This document shows positions 26,999 to 34,016 of a DNA stretch of 44,466 nucleotides, one piece after another. A model generated the notes under the pieces. It was not told the DNA's origin and made no database searches. It saw only the letters and a program-made list of their open reading frames with translations. The stretch's first letter is position 1. Every line of letters begins with the position of its first letter. Position numbers and translations under genes: made by a program. This DNA comes from an uncultured Sutterella sp. (GTDB lineage: Bacteria > Pseudomonadota > Gammaproteobacteria > Burkholderiales > Burkholderiaceae_F), in assembly GCA_900543805.1 (NCBI GenBank), contig UQTE01000021.1:1-44466 (forward strand), in the 5' to 3' direction.

Positions 26999-27044
26999 CG
27001 AAAGCGCCCGAGGGGCGCTTTCAAATGATGCGCAAAGTTTGCAC
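26999..27044 (-). other. Hairpin and possible operator upstream of the DUF401 permease
   Basis: GAAAGCGCCC pairs with GGGCGCTTTC (about 26999-27022), a nearly perfect stem with a short loop and no T-run on the minus strand. Next to it GCGCAAAGTTTGCAC (27031-27045) is a near-palindrome of operator type. Together they suggest attenuation or repressor control. Confidence 0.4.
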
Positions 27045-27146
27045 TTTTTTGACCGTCAGCGGAGAGGGAATTCGGGAAAACACGGGGCAACGACGTCGTC
27101 ATCGGCAGGCGATTGCAGCTTCCGACAGTGTCGAACCGAACGCCTG

Positions 27147-27179
27147 AAAAAGGCTTCGCCCAGCCAAGGCCGGGCGAAG
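27147..27179 (-). terminator. Rho-independent terminator of the NCS1 permease
   Basis: CTTCGCCCAGC (27154-27164) pairs with GCCGGGCGAAG (27169-27179); on the minus strand a TTTTT run follows. It lies 28 bases after the stop at 27207. Confidence 0.9.
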
Positions 27180-27206
27180 GTGCGGGGATGCGAAGGGAAT
27201 TGCGGA

Positions 27207-28619
27207 TTACGCGGCTTTTCGTTCGGCGCCCGTGATCGCGTAGTAGGCGAGGCCCGAACCGATCGCGCCGATGAAGAAGGAGAAGTTTGCGAAGACGGGC
27301 GAGAGTTGGAAGAGCATCGAGAAAACGCCCCCCGCAATGAGCGCCGCCACGGCCTTCAGGTTCCAACCTCGCGTGTACCAGTACCGACCGCCCTCACGGT
27401 CGTTGTAGAGGTCGTGCACTTCGATGTGACGGGCCTTGACGCGGTAGTAGTCGACGATGATCACGCCGTAGACCGGACCGATGAAGCCCGCAAGCACGTC
27501 GATCGTGCTGTGGATCACTTCGGGCGAATGGAAAAGATGCCAGGGCAAAATCGCCACGGCGAGAATCGACGCGATGAAACCGCCGCGTCGCCAGGTGATC
27601 TTCGAGGGCGCGAGGTTCGAGATGTCGAAGGCGGCGGAAACGAAGTTCGCGACGACGTTCACGCCCACGGTCGCGACGAGCAGCGTGAAGCCCAAAAGGA
27701 GCGTCAGCATCTTCGAATCGAGCTTTCCCAAGAGCTGGATCGGGTCCATGATGAGTTCGCCGAAGATGACGGGCGTCCCCGAAATCGTGATCACCGCGAT
27801 CGAGGAGAAGAAGACGAAGTTGATCGGAAGACCCCAGAAATTGCCCCAATGCATGTCGCGGTCCGAACGGCAGTAGCGGGAAAAGTCGCCGAAGTTGAGC
27901 GTGGGACCCGCGAAGTAGGCGACGATGAGCGAAATGCCGACGACGAGCGCCCACATGGATTCACCGAAGCTCAGGGTCTGATCCGAGAGCGTGAAGCTGA
28001 TGTTCTCCCACCCGGCTTCCGCGACGACCCAGATCATCATGACGAGCATCACGACGTAGACGATCGGTCCCGCCCAGTCGATGAAGACGCGGATCGCCCT
28101 CATGTCGGCGATGAAGAGCGCCGTCTGCGCGGACCACATGACGAGGAAACAAATCCAACCGAGAGTTGAGAGCCCGAGAATGTCGTTTTCCGCGTAGATC
28201 TTCCACTCGGGGAAGAAGTAGAGCACGCACACCATGAGCGCGGCCGAGGCGAGATAGGTCTGAATGCCGTACCACACGACCGCGATGATTCCGCGGATGA
28301 GCGCGGGAATGTTCGAGCCGTATACGCCGAAGGTCATGCGGGCCATGACGGGGAAGGGAATCGCGTGGCGGCGGCTCGGCTCGCCGATCAGGTTTGCCAG
28401 GCCCTGAACGATGAGGATGCCGAAAAGCAGCGCCGCGAACACCTGCCAGCCCGCGAGGCCGAGTGAAAAAAGCGTCCCCGCGAAAACGTAGCCGCCCGCG
28501 CTGTGCACGTCGGACATCCAAAAAGCGAAGATGTTGTACCAGGTCCAGGTTTGCTTGGCGGGAAGAAGGTCCGCGTTCGCCAAGGAGCTTTGCGTCGGGT
28601 CAGGAATGGATTGGGTCAT
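27207..28619 (-). CDS. NCS1 family nucleobase/hydantoin/allantoin-type permease
   Basis: This is a sodium- or proton-coupled importer of the nucleobase:cation symporter-1 family (Mhp1, PucI, cytosine and allantoin permeases). Twelve hydrophobic segments are expected over 470 residues. Family marks are TWYNIFAFWMSDVHSAGGY at the N-terminus, NLIGEPSRRHAIPFPVMAR, FGVYGSNIPALIRGIIAVVWYG (in parts), NFGDFSRYC and PVYGVIIVDYYRVK. Start: ATG at 28619 with AAGGA 6 bases upstream. It lies 3 kb from allantoinase and allE genes on the same strand, so a ureide or hydantoin substrate is a reasonable inference. Uracil, cytosine or thiamine precursors are alternatives. Confidence 0.88.
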   Translation of the reverse strand: MTQSIPDPTQSSLANADLLPAKQTWTWYNIFAFWMSDVHSAGGYVFAGTLFSLGLAGWQVFAALLFGILIVQGLANLIGEPSRRHAIPFPVMARMTFGVYGSNIPALIRGIIAVVWYGIQTYLASAALMVCVLYFFPEWKIYAENDILGLSTLGWICFLVMWSAQTALFIADMRAIRVFIDWAGPIVYVVMLVMMIWVVAEAGWENISFTLSDQTLSFGESMWALVVGISLIVAYFAGPTLNFGDFSRYCRSDRDMHWGNFWGLPINFVFFSSIAVITISGTPVIFGELIMDPIQLLGKLDSKMLTLLLGFTLLVATVGVNVVANFVSAAFDISNLAPSKITWRRGGFIASILAVAILPWHLFHSPEVIHSTIDVLAGFIGPVYGVIIVDYYRVKARHIEVHDLYNDREGGRYWYTRGWNLKAVAALIAGGVFSMLFQLSPVFANFSFFIGAIGSGLAYYAITGAERKAA

Positions 28620-28795
28620 GGCGCATCCTTTCTTGTTGGTTCGCCATGTATTTTCGAAACCCGGGCCTTTCGGGTCACGCGCCGACGGCGCCAAGCCCTT
28701 GTCCTTTCGCGACAAGGTGGTGGCGCAAGGGGAAAAGAGCGGAAAAAAGAAGTCGTTTCTTCGGAAAATCTTACTCGGCAGGAGATTCGGCAGAG
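28620..28795 (-). other. Leader of the NCS1 permease gene with stem-loops
   Basis: No gene is visible. On the minus strand CCTTGTC-GCGAAAG-GACAAGG forms a 7-bp hairpin, followed by GGCGCC-GTC-GGCGC and CCCGAAAGGCCCGGG. I cannot match it to a known riboswitch. No clear promoter hexamers were found. Confidence 0.35.
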
Positions 28796-28835
28796 AAAAA
28801 ACGCCGGAATCCCCCCGTGCGGGAGACCCCGGCGT
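28796..28835 (-). terminator. Rho-independent terminator of the nitroreductase operon
   Basis: A 15-bp stem with wobble pairs (ACGCCGG at one end, CCGGCGT at the other, 28801-28835) is followed on the minus strand by TTTTTT. It lies 50 bases after the nitroreductase stop. Confidence 0.92.
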
Positions 28836-28885
28836 CAACATTCTCTCCGGGACTCGGAACGGAGAGATTTCGGTTTTCGGCACTC

Positions 28886-29446
28886 TTACGCGGCGCGTCC
28901 GACCGTAAAGAGAACGATCGGTTCGAGATGGGCGGCAAGCTTCATGCCGTCGCGAAGCGCGTCGTGGTCAAAGGAGGCGCGCACGCACCCGGCGAGTCCC
29001 AGGGAGGTCGCGGCAAGATAGCAGGCTTCGCCCATCGTGCCCGCGTCGACGAAGACCCCGGTCGGACGGGCGTTTTTCGAGCGTTCCTTGTCCGCCACAA
29101 AGACGATCGTAACGGGCGCCTTCTTCACGTATTCGAACTGATAGGTCGTGGAGAGATCGCGCACGTCCGCTTCGGCGGTCCGCACGAGCGCGTTCTTTTC
29201 CGCGTCGAAGCGCCAGGCGCCGTCGGCGCGCAGCACGTAGGCCGACACGGCGCGAAGGTCGAGCGTCGACGGAACGGTGCGGCGCCCGTCTTCGCTCGTG
29301 ATCCCGGCGCAGGCCCAAAGAAGCGCCGCAAGTTCATCGTCGGAGAGAGCCGCGTCCGTGCAGTCGCGGTTTGTGCGGCGCTTTTGGAGCGCTTCGCCGA
29401 GCGGCATGGAAAGGACCTTGGGTTCGGGAAGCTGAAGGGTCGTCAT
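28886..29446 (-). CDS. SagB-like nitroreductase family protein
   Basis: This is a FMN-dependent oxidoreductase of the nitroreductase fold, in the short SagB/ThcOx-like group. Seen: the N-terminal FMN-binding stretch QKRRTNRDCTDAALSDDELA, LLWACAGITSEDGRRTVPS, the mid-region FVDAGTMGEACYLAATSLGL and AHLEPIVLFTVG at the end. The length is 186 residues. ATG at 29446 has AGGAGG 7 bases upstream. It lies 28 bases after an unrecognised gene and the two form an operon ending in a terminator. No peptide precursor, cyclodehydratase or YcaO gene is nearby, so natural-product oxidation is not supported; the substrate is unknown. Confidence 0.85.
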   Translation of the reverse strand: MTTLQLPEPKVLSMPLGEALQKRRTNRDCTDAALSDDELAALLWACAGITSEDGRRTVPSTLDLRAVSAYVLRADGAWRFDAEKNALVRTAEADVRDLSTTYQFEYVKKAPVTIVFVADKERSKNARPTGVFVDAGTMGEACYLAATSLGLAGCVRASFDHDALRDGMKLAAHLEPIVLFTVGRAA

Positions 29447-29474
29447 GGTGAAACCTCCTTGAATGGCTGTCGTT

Positions 29475-30281
29475 TCAGTGAGTGTGAGAAATCGTGGCGA
29501 GAAGACGACGCTCGATCGCACGGCCTTCGGCAACGCCTGCGCGTGCGGCGTCAAGGCGCCGCTCGAGAATGTCGGCGCCCTTTTCGAGCGTGCGAAGAAG
29601 CGCCTCGACACGCCGAGAAGACGTGCCGCCCGAGGCGCAAAGGAAGGAGCAGGCGCCCGGCTGCGTGAGCGCGCGCCCGTAAACGCCGGCGAGGCTTCCC
29701 GGCCTCCGAAGCGGCATCGAGTCAAGCGTCACGGCAAATTTCCAAAACCGCGCCGCGTCTTCGAGCGACAATGCGCACATGATGTTTTCGGTGCCCTCGC
29801 CCGTGAAAATCCGAATCTCGGGCTCTTCCCCTTCCTTGACCGAAGCGTTTTCCTTTGCGGGAAGATCCGTCCCCAGGACGAACCAGGGCATGCCGCGAAG
29901 GACGAGCCCGTCGGGAGCCTCCCTCACAAGTTGTTTTGCGTCGTGAAAAATGTCGAGCAAAAGAAGCGCGGGAAGACCGCCGAGAGTAAGCACGGCCGTG
30001 AATCGCTCGATGCGCCCGTCGAGAAGGGACTCCGCCCTGACGTTCGGGTGACGCACGAGCGCCTCTCTTACGGCGCCGAGGTCTTCGCCGAACTTTTCGT
30101 CTGCGCATTCGGGCGCCATCAGTCTGAGCAGCGCCGAAAGCGCGTCCGCCTCCCCATCCGTGAGGGGGGTGTCGGCGGTCAGGCGCGCCGCGATCCCGAC
30201 GACGGGTTCGGGGCGGTCGCTACCGGCATCGGGCACGGCGGCGCCGTATCCGGAAAAGGCTTGCGTAAGAGCGGGCGGCAT
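29475..30281 (-). CDS. Unrecognised protein encoded with the nitroreductase
   Basis: I do not recognise this 268-residue protein. Codon use and GC pattern match the neighbours, and it has a strong AGGAGG 11 bases before the ATG at 30281; a GTG at 30341 is a less likely start. No signal peptide or convincing membrane segment is present, apart from a hydrophobic strand RFTAVLTLGGLPALLLLDIF near residues 111-130. The N-terminal third is acidic and helical (DGEADALSALLRLM). A PWFVLGTDLPAKENA stretch follows, and the C-terminal 70 residues are Arg/Ala-rich and probably helical (RVEALLRTLEKGADILERRL), ending SHTH. Two cysteines lie in PGACSFLCASGG. Tight linkage to the nitroreductase suggests a shared pathway. 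Confidence 0.7.
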   Translation of the reverse strand: MPPALTQAFSGYGAAVPDAGSDRPEPVVGIAARLTADTPLTDGEADALSALLRLMAPECADEKFGEDLGAVREALVRHPNVRAESLLDGRIERFTAVLTLGGLPALLLLDIFHDAKQLVREAPDGLVLRGMPWFVLGTDLPAKENASVKEGEEPEIRIFTGEGTENIMCALSLEDAARFWKFAVTLDSMPLRRPGSLAGVYGRALTQPGACSFLCASGGTSSRRVEALLRTLEKGADILERRLDAARAGVAEGRAIERRLLATISHTH

Positions 30282-30344
30282 GGCGGAAAGAACCTCCTTG
30301 ATTTCTAGAGAAGAGTAGTCCTCTGCGCCGGGGATAGACACGGG

Positions 30345-30358
30345 TTTGACGCGTCAAA
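30345..30358. promoter_or_regulatory. Perfect palindrome upstream of the nitroreductase operon
   Basis: TTTGACGCGTCAAA is a 14-bp perfect palindrome, 64 bases upstream of the ATG at 30281 and containing a TTGACG -35-like hexamer in each direction. It looks like a repressor operator over a promoter. A second palindrome, CGTCCGGATCCGGACG, lies at 30380-30395. Confidence 0.45.
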
Positions 30359-30420
30359 ACATGGTCTTTTCATGCCAGGCGTCCGGATCCGGACGTCCGA
30401 GGCGAAACGGTCCGACCGAC

Positions 30421-31503
30421 TCAGGTCGGCACCGTGCGCATGCGCTTTCGGTAGGCGGCCGGGGCCGTCCCGAACCAGCGGTTGCAGGCGCGGTTGAAGT
30501 TGCTCGGATCGGAGAATCCGAGGTCGTAGGAGATTTCGGTGATGGGGCGCTCGCTGTGGGCGAGCATGTCGTGGGCGAGGCGCTTGCGGAGACGGTCGAG
30601 AAGTTCCGCAAAAGAGACGCCCTCGCGCTCGAGACGCCGCTGCAGCGTGCGCGAGGAGAGATGCATCGCGTCGGCCACCTCCTTGATCCGGGGCTGACCG
30701 TTCACGAGAAGCTTCGTCATCACCTCTTCGGCGCGCGAAGCGAAGGACGCCTGACGCACGCGGTTGAGGTATTCGATCGAAAGCTCTTCGGTCACCTCGC
30801 GCAGGATCGCGTTCGCGCTCGCATAGGGTTCGATTGTGTCGGGGTAGGCGAAGGTGATGTGCGCGCACTCGGCCGACGTGTCGACCGCGACGCCGAAATG
30901 CCGGTCAAGCCGCTTTCGATCCGTTTCGGGAAGATGCGGCAGACACACGCCTACGGCCGTGGGCGTCACCTTGTGGTGGGAGAGAGAGTTGGCCTGACGC
31001 AGGATGAAGGCGAGCATGGCGAGCGAGGCGCTCGCGCCGGGTTCCGTTCCCTTGAGCGTGCGAAGCCTGAGGGTGGTGCCTTCGTGGTTGTGCGAGAGGC
31101 TGATGTCCATCGTGCTCGAGATGATCTTGGCGTAGCGCGCCACCAGATCGAGCACCTGAGAGAGCGAGCGCGACGTCACGACGGCGAGTCCGAGACTGTG
31201 CAGCGTCGCCACCTGCATTTCCTGACCGCAGCGCATGCCGACCAGAGGGTCGTCCGTTTCGCTCAGGAGCTGTTCCCAGAGACGGCGCACCTGCGTGGCG
31301 GGATAGCGCGCCCCGGGCACGCCCAAAAGCGAACGGTCGAGCCCCGCCCTTTCGAGGAGCGGTTCCGGCTCGATGCCGTAGCCGCGCGACGTCTGGCAAA
31401 TGGACCGCACCCAGGCCGCCAGAATGCTGTCGCCCACGGGGAGCTCCCGCAACTCGGCGTCGTTTGCCAACATTAAAAGTTGTTCCCGCTTTTCTTCCAA
31501 CAT
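30421..31503 (-). CDS. AraC family transcriptional regulator (Arabinose_bd-type N-terminus)
   Basis: This cytoplasmic regulator has 360 residues. Residues about 1-240 resemble the ligand-sensing domain of the OruR/VirS-like AraC group (ILAAWVRSICQTSRGYGIEPEPLL; GMRCGQEMQVATLHSLGLAV in parts). The C-terminal 100 residues hold the paired helix-turn-helix domain: IKEVADAMHLSSRTLQRRLE and ITEISYDLGFSDPSNFNRAC, then WFGTAPAAYRKR. Start: ATG at 31503 with a GAGAGGGG stretch upstream; a GTG at 31521 is an alternative. It lies 120 bases downstream of the carbamate kinase gene on the same strand and before the nitroreductase operon, so it could control either set. Confidence 0.9.
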   Translation of the reverse strand: MLEEKREQLLMLANDAELRELPVGDSILAAWVRSICQTSRGYGIEPEPLLERAGLDRSLLGVPGARYPATQVRRLWEQLLSETDDPLVGMRCGQEMQVATLHSLGLAVVTSRSLSQVLDLVARYAKIISSTMDISLSHNHEGTTLRLRTLKGTEPGASASLAMLAFILRQANSLSHHKVTPTAVGVCLPHLPETDRKRLDRHFGVAVDTSAECAHITFAYPDTIEPYASANAILREVTEELSIEYLNRVRQASFASRAEEVMTKLLVNGQPRIKEVADAMHLSSRTLQRRLEREGVSFAELLDRLRKRLAHDMLAHSERPITEISYDLGFSDPSNFNRACNRWFGTAPAAYRKRMRTVPT

Positions 31504-31535
31504 TTCCCACCCCTCTCTCACGCACCAATACGCAT

Positions 31536-31568
31536 GCGGGCCGCATCGACGTCCGTCGACCGGCCCGC
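31536..31568 (-). other. Strong stem-loop in the leader of the AraC-type gene
   Basis: GCGGGCCG (31536-31543) pairs with CGGCCCGC (31561-31568) and TCGAC with GTCGA inside, around a GTCC loop. No T-run follows. It sits between a TATAAT element and the start codon. Confidence 0.6.
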
Positions 31569-31587
31569 TCTGGTCTTTGCATCAAGA

Positions 31588-31593
31588 ATTATA
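31588..31593 (-). promoter_or_regulatory. Candidate -10 (TATAAT) of the AraC-type gene
   Basis: A perfect TATAAT on the minus strand, 85 bases upstream of the start codon, lacks a recognisable -35 at 16-18 bases, as often seen in activator-dependent promoters. Confidence 0.45.
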
Positions 31594-31623
31594 CGGGTAA
31601 ACGCTCAAATTCTTGCATTTTCC

Positions 31624-32550
31624 TTACGCAAAAACAACGCCTTCTTCGGCAACGACGCGCGTACCCGAACGGCCGGCGAGGATTTCGTCGATCTTGTCGA
31701 GGGCGCCGATGACGGCGGTCTTGCCGGACTTTTCGACGAAGCGGCAGGCGGCTTCGACCTTCGGACCCATGGAGCCCTTGGCAAAGCCGTATTCGCGCAG
31801 GGACTTCGGATCGGCCTGGGCGATGCGGCGCTGTTCGGGCTTGCCCCAGTCGAGGTAGGCGCCGTCGACGTCGGTCGCGATGATGAAGAGGTCGGCGTCG
31901 AGGTCGGCAGCGAGGACGGACGAGGCGAGGTCCTTGTCGATCACGGCTTCGGCGCCGCGCAGGCGACCTTCTTCGTCGTAGTAGGTCGGGATGCCGCCGC
32001 CACCGCAGCAGATCACGATGTGACCGGCTTCAACGAGAGTCTTGAGGCTCTTGAGACCGAAGATGCGCTTGGGTTCGGGGCTCGGCACGACGCGGCGGAA
32101 CTTGTCGTTGTCCGGAGCGATCGACCAGCCTTCCTTGGCGGCGAGGGCTTCGGCTTCTTCCTTCGTGTAGACGGGGCCCACGGGCTTGGTGGGGTGTTGG
32201 AAGGCCGGGTCCTTCGGATCGACTTCCGTCTGCGTGAGGACGTTGCAGAGCGTGGCGCTCTTCGGAACGAAGTTGGCGAGTTCCTGCTGGATCATGTAGC
32301 CGATCATGCCGAGGGATTCGGCGCCGATCACGTCGAGCGGATACATCGGGACGGCCTTGTAGGCGTTGTTCTGGAGAGCGAGAAGACCGACCTGCGGGCC
32401 GTTGCCGTGGGAGATGATGAGTTCGTTCCCTTCGTAGGCCTTGGCGATCTGTTCGCAGGCCGTACGGACGTTGGCGCGCTGGTTCTGGGCGGTCATGGGT
32501 TCGCCGCGCTTCAAAAGGGCGTTGCCGCCGAGAGCGATGAGAAGACGCAT
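31624..32550 (-). CDS. arcC: Carbamate kinase
   Basis: This enzyme transfers the phosphate of carbamoyl phosphate to ADP, giving ATP, ammonia and CO2. It has the amino-acid-kinase fold: [18 protein letters not shown] at the N-terminus, [61 protein letters not shown] and [15 protein letters not shown]. The length is 308 residues. ATG at 32550 has AGAGGA upstream. In the ureide cluster it is last, after allB, and could use carbamoyl phosphate formed by the upstream carbamoyltransferase. It plays the role of E. coli AllK (YbcF). No arginine deiminase gene accompanies it. Confidence 0.96.
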   Translation of the reverse strand: MRLLIALGGNALLKRGEPMTAQNQRANVRTACEQIAKAYEGNELIISHGNGPQVGLLALQNNAYKAVPMYPLDVIGAESLGMIGYMIQQELANFVPKSATLCNVLTQTEVDPKDPAFQHPTKPVGPVYTKEEAEALAAKEGWSIAPDNDKFRRVVPSPEPKRIFGLKSLKTLVEAGHIVICCGGGGIPTYYDEEGRLRGAEAVIDKDLASSVLAADLDADLFIIATDVDGAYLDWGKPEQRRIAQADPKSLREYGFAKGSMGPKVEAACRFVEKSGKTAVIGALDKIDEILAGRSGTRVVAEEGVVFA

Positions 32551-32586
32551 TTTGCTTTTCCTCTTGTGAGTGATGAGTTGATTATC

Positions 32587-32620
32587 GGACCGTCCGGCCG
32601 CCGATCGGCCGGACGGACGG
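32587..32620 (-). other. Stem-loop between allB and arcC
   Basis: CCGTCCGGCCG (32590-32600) pairs perfectly with CGGCCGGACGG (32606-32616) around a 5-base loop. No T-run is present on the minus strand, so it looks like an mRNA-processing or stabilising element rather than a terminator. Confidence 0.65.
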
Positions 32621-32644
32621 TCCGTGAAAAAAGTGTTTCGGCGC

Positions 32645-34003
32645 TCAGCCGTGGATTTCGATGCGCTTGCCTCGGGCTTCGCCGAGAATTCCTTCGCCCA
32701 GGTGCCAGACGGCCATGCCGCGGACAAAGGTGTCGCGCACGCGGCAGTCGATGCGGCGGCCTTCATAGGCGCTGAAGGGGTTCTTGTAGAGAAGATCCTT
32801 GGCTTCGAGCGTGTAGGAGCGGTTCGGGTCGATGACGACGAGGTCGGCGTCGAAGCCCACCGCGATTTCGCCCTTCCCTTCGAGACGGAAGCGCCGGGCG
32901 GCGTTCGTCGAAAGAGCGAGCGAAAGGGTCACCGGGGAGATCCCGCGCTTCAGAACCGCTTCGTCGAACATCGCGTCGACGCAGTTCTGCGCCGCGCTGA
33001 TGCCGCCCCAGGCCTTGAAGGCGTTGGGATCGGACTTAAGGTCGATCGTGCACGGAGAGTGGTCCGAGACGAGCATTTCGATCCGCCCTTCGGCGAGCAG
33101 TTCCCACAGGCGCTCGCGGTGCTTGCGGTCGCGGATCGGCGGCGAGCACTTCGCCTTCGGTCCGATCGCGTCGAGCTCTTCGGTGGCGAGCAGCAGATAG
33201 TGCGGGCAGCTCTCAAAACTCGCGTCGACGCCGCGGGCCTTCGCCTCTTCGACGGCTTCGACCGCTTCATGACAGGAGCAGTGCGCGATGTGCACGCGGC
33301 AGCCCGTCGCTTCGGCGATCATGAGGACGCGCCGAACGGCTTCGACTTCGGTGAAGATCGGACGCGTCGCCACGTAGTCGGAGACGAGGGTCTTGCCCGC
33401 CGCCATCGCTTCGCGGCCGAGTTCGTCCGTGATCGTCGCGTTTTCGCAGTGCACGACAACGAGGCCGTCGACCTTGGCGATTTCCCGCATCCCTCGATAG
33501 AGCTCCCAGTCGGTGACGTTCTTGAAGTCGCCCGGCTTGTCGGAGCCGCAGGTCGCGACGAAGGCCTTGAAGCTTGCGACACCCGCCTTGGCCATGGGAA
33601 TGAGGTCGGCCGTATTCCAAGGAACGAGTCCGCCCATGGGGGCGTAGTCGACCCAGCAGGAATCCTTGGCGTGCGACATCTTGAGTTCGAGCGAGGCGAC
33701 GTCGGTCGTGGCGGGAATGTTGTTCAAAGGCATCTCGACGAAGCTCGTGATGCCGCCCGCAGCCATCGCCTTCGTCCCGGTTTCGTAGCCTTCCCATTCG
33801 GTACGGCCGGGTTCGCTCAGGTGCATATGCGCGTCGACCATGCCGGGGAGCACGTAGCAACCCGCGGCGTCGCAGACGTTCTTCGCCTCTTCATCGATCG
33901 TCGGGGCGATGCGGACGATTTTCCCGTCCTTCACGCCGATCGACGTCGTTTCCACACGGTCGCGCAACACCACGCGGCCGTTTTTGACGATGAGGTCCAA
34001 CAT
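32645..34003 (-). CDS. allB: Allantoinase
   Basis: This cyclic amidohydrolase opens the hydantoin ring of allantoin to allantoate. Metal ligands follow the family: HxH at residues 59 and 61 ([13 protein letters not shown]), the carbamylated Lys 146 in [10 protein letters not shown], His 185 in VVHCENA, a His in VHIAHCS and the Asp in VSDHSPC. The Lys falls at the same number as in E. coli AllB. Other matching blocks are [32 protein letters not shown] (in part), [15 protein letters not shown] and FKAWGGI. The length is 452 residues (453 in E. coli). It lies 13 bases after the YfcC-type carrier gene. Dihydropyrimidinase is excluded by the AllB-specific blocks. Confidence 0.93.
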   Translation of the reverse strand: MLDLIVKNGRVVLRDRVETTSIGVKDGKIVRIAPTIDEEAKNVCDAAGCYVLPGMVDAHMHLSEPGRTEWEGYETGTKAMAAGGITSFVEMPLNNIPATTDVASLELKMSHAKDSCWVDYAPMGGLVPWNTADLIPMAKAGVASFKAFVATCGSDKPGDFKNVTDWELYRGMREIAKVDGLVVVHCENATITDELGREAMAAGKTLVSDYVATRPIFTEVEAVRRVLMIAEATGCRVHIAHCSCHEAVEAVEEAKARGVDASFESCPHYLLLATEELDAIGPKAKCSPPIRDRKHRERLWELLAEGRIEMLVSDHSPCTIDLKSDPNAFKAWGGISAAQNCVDAMFDEAVLKRGISPVTLSLALSTNAARRFRLEGKGEIAVGFDADLVVIDPNRSYTLEAKDLLYKNPFSAYEGRRIDCRVRDTFVRGMAVWHLGEGILGEARGKRIEIHG

Positions 34004-34016
34004 TCTGGCTTTCTCC

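Noticed and set aside
28886..30281. Ribosomally made peptide biosynthesis cluster because of the SagB-like gene
   Set aside because: No precursor peptide, YcaO/cyclodehydratase or export genes are seen around it.
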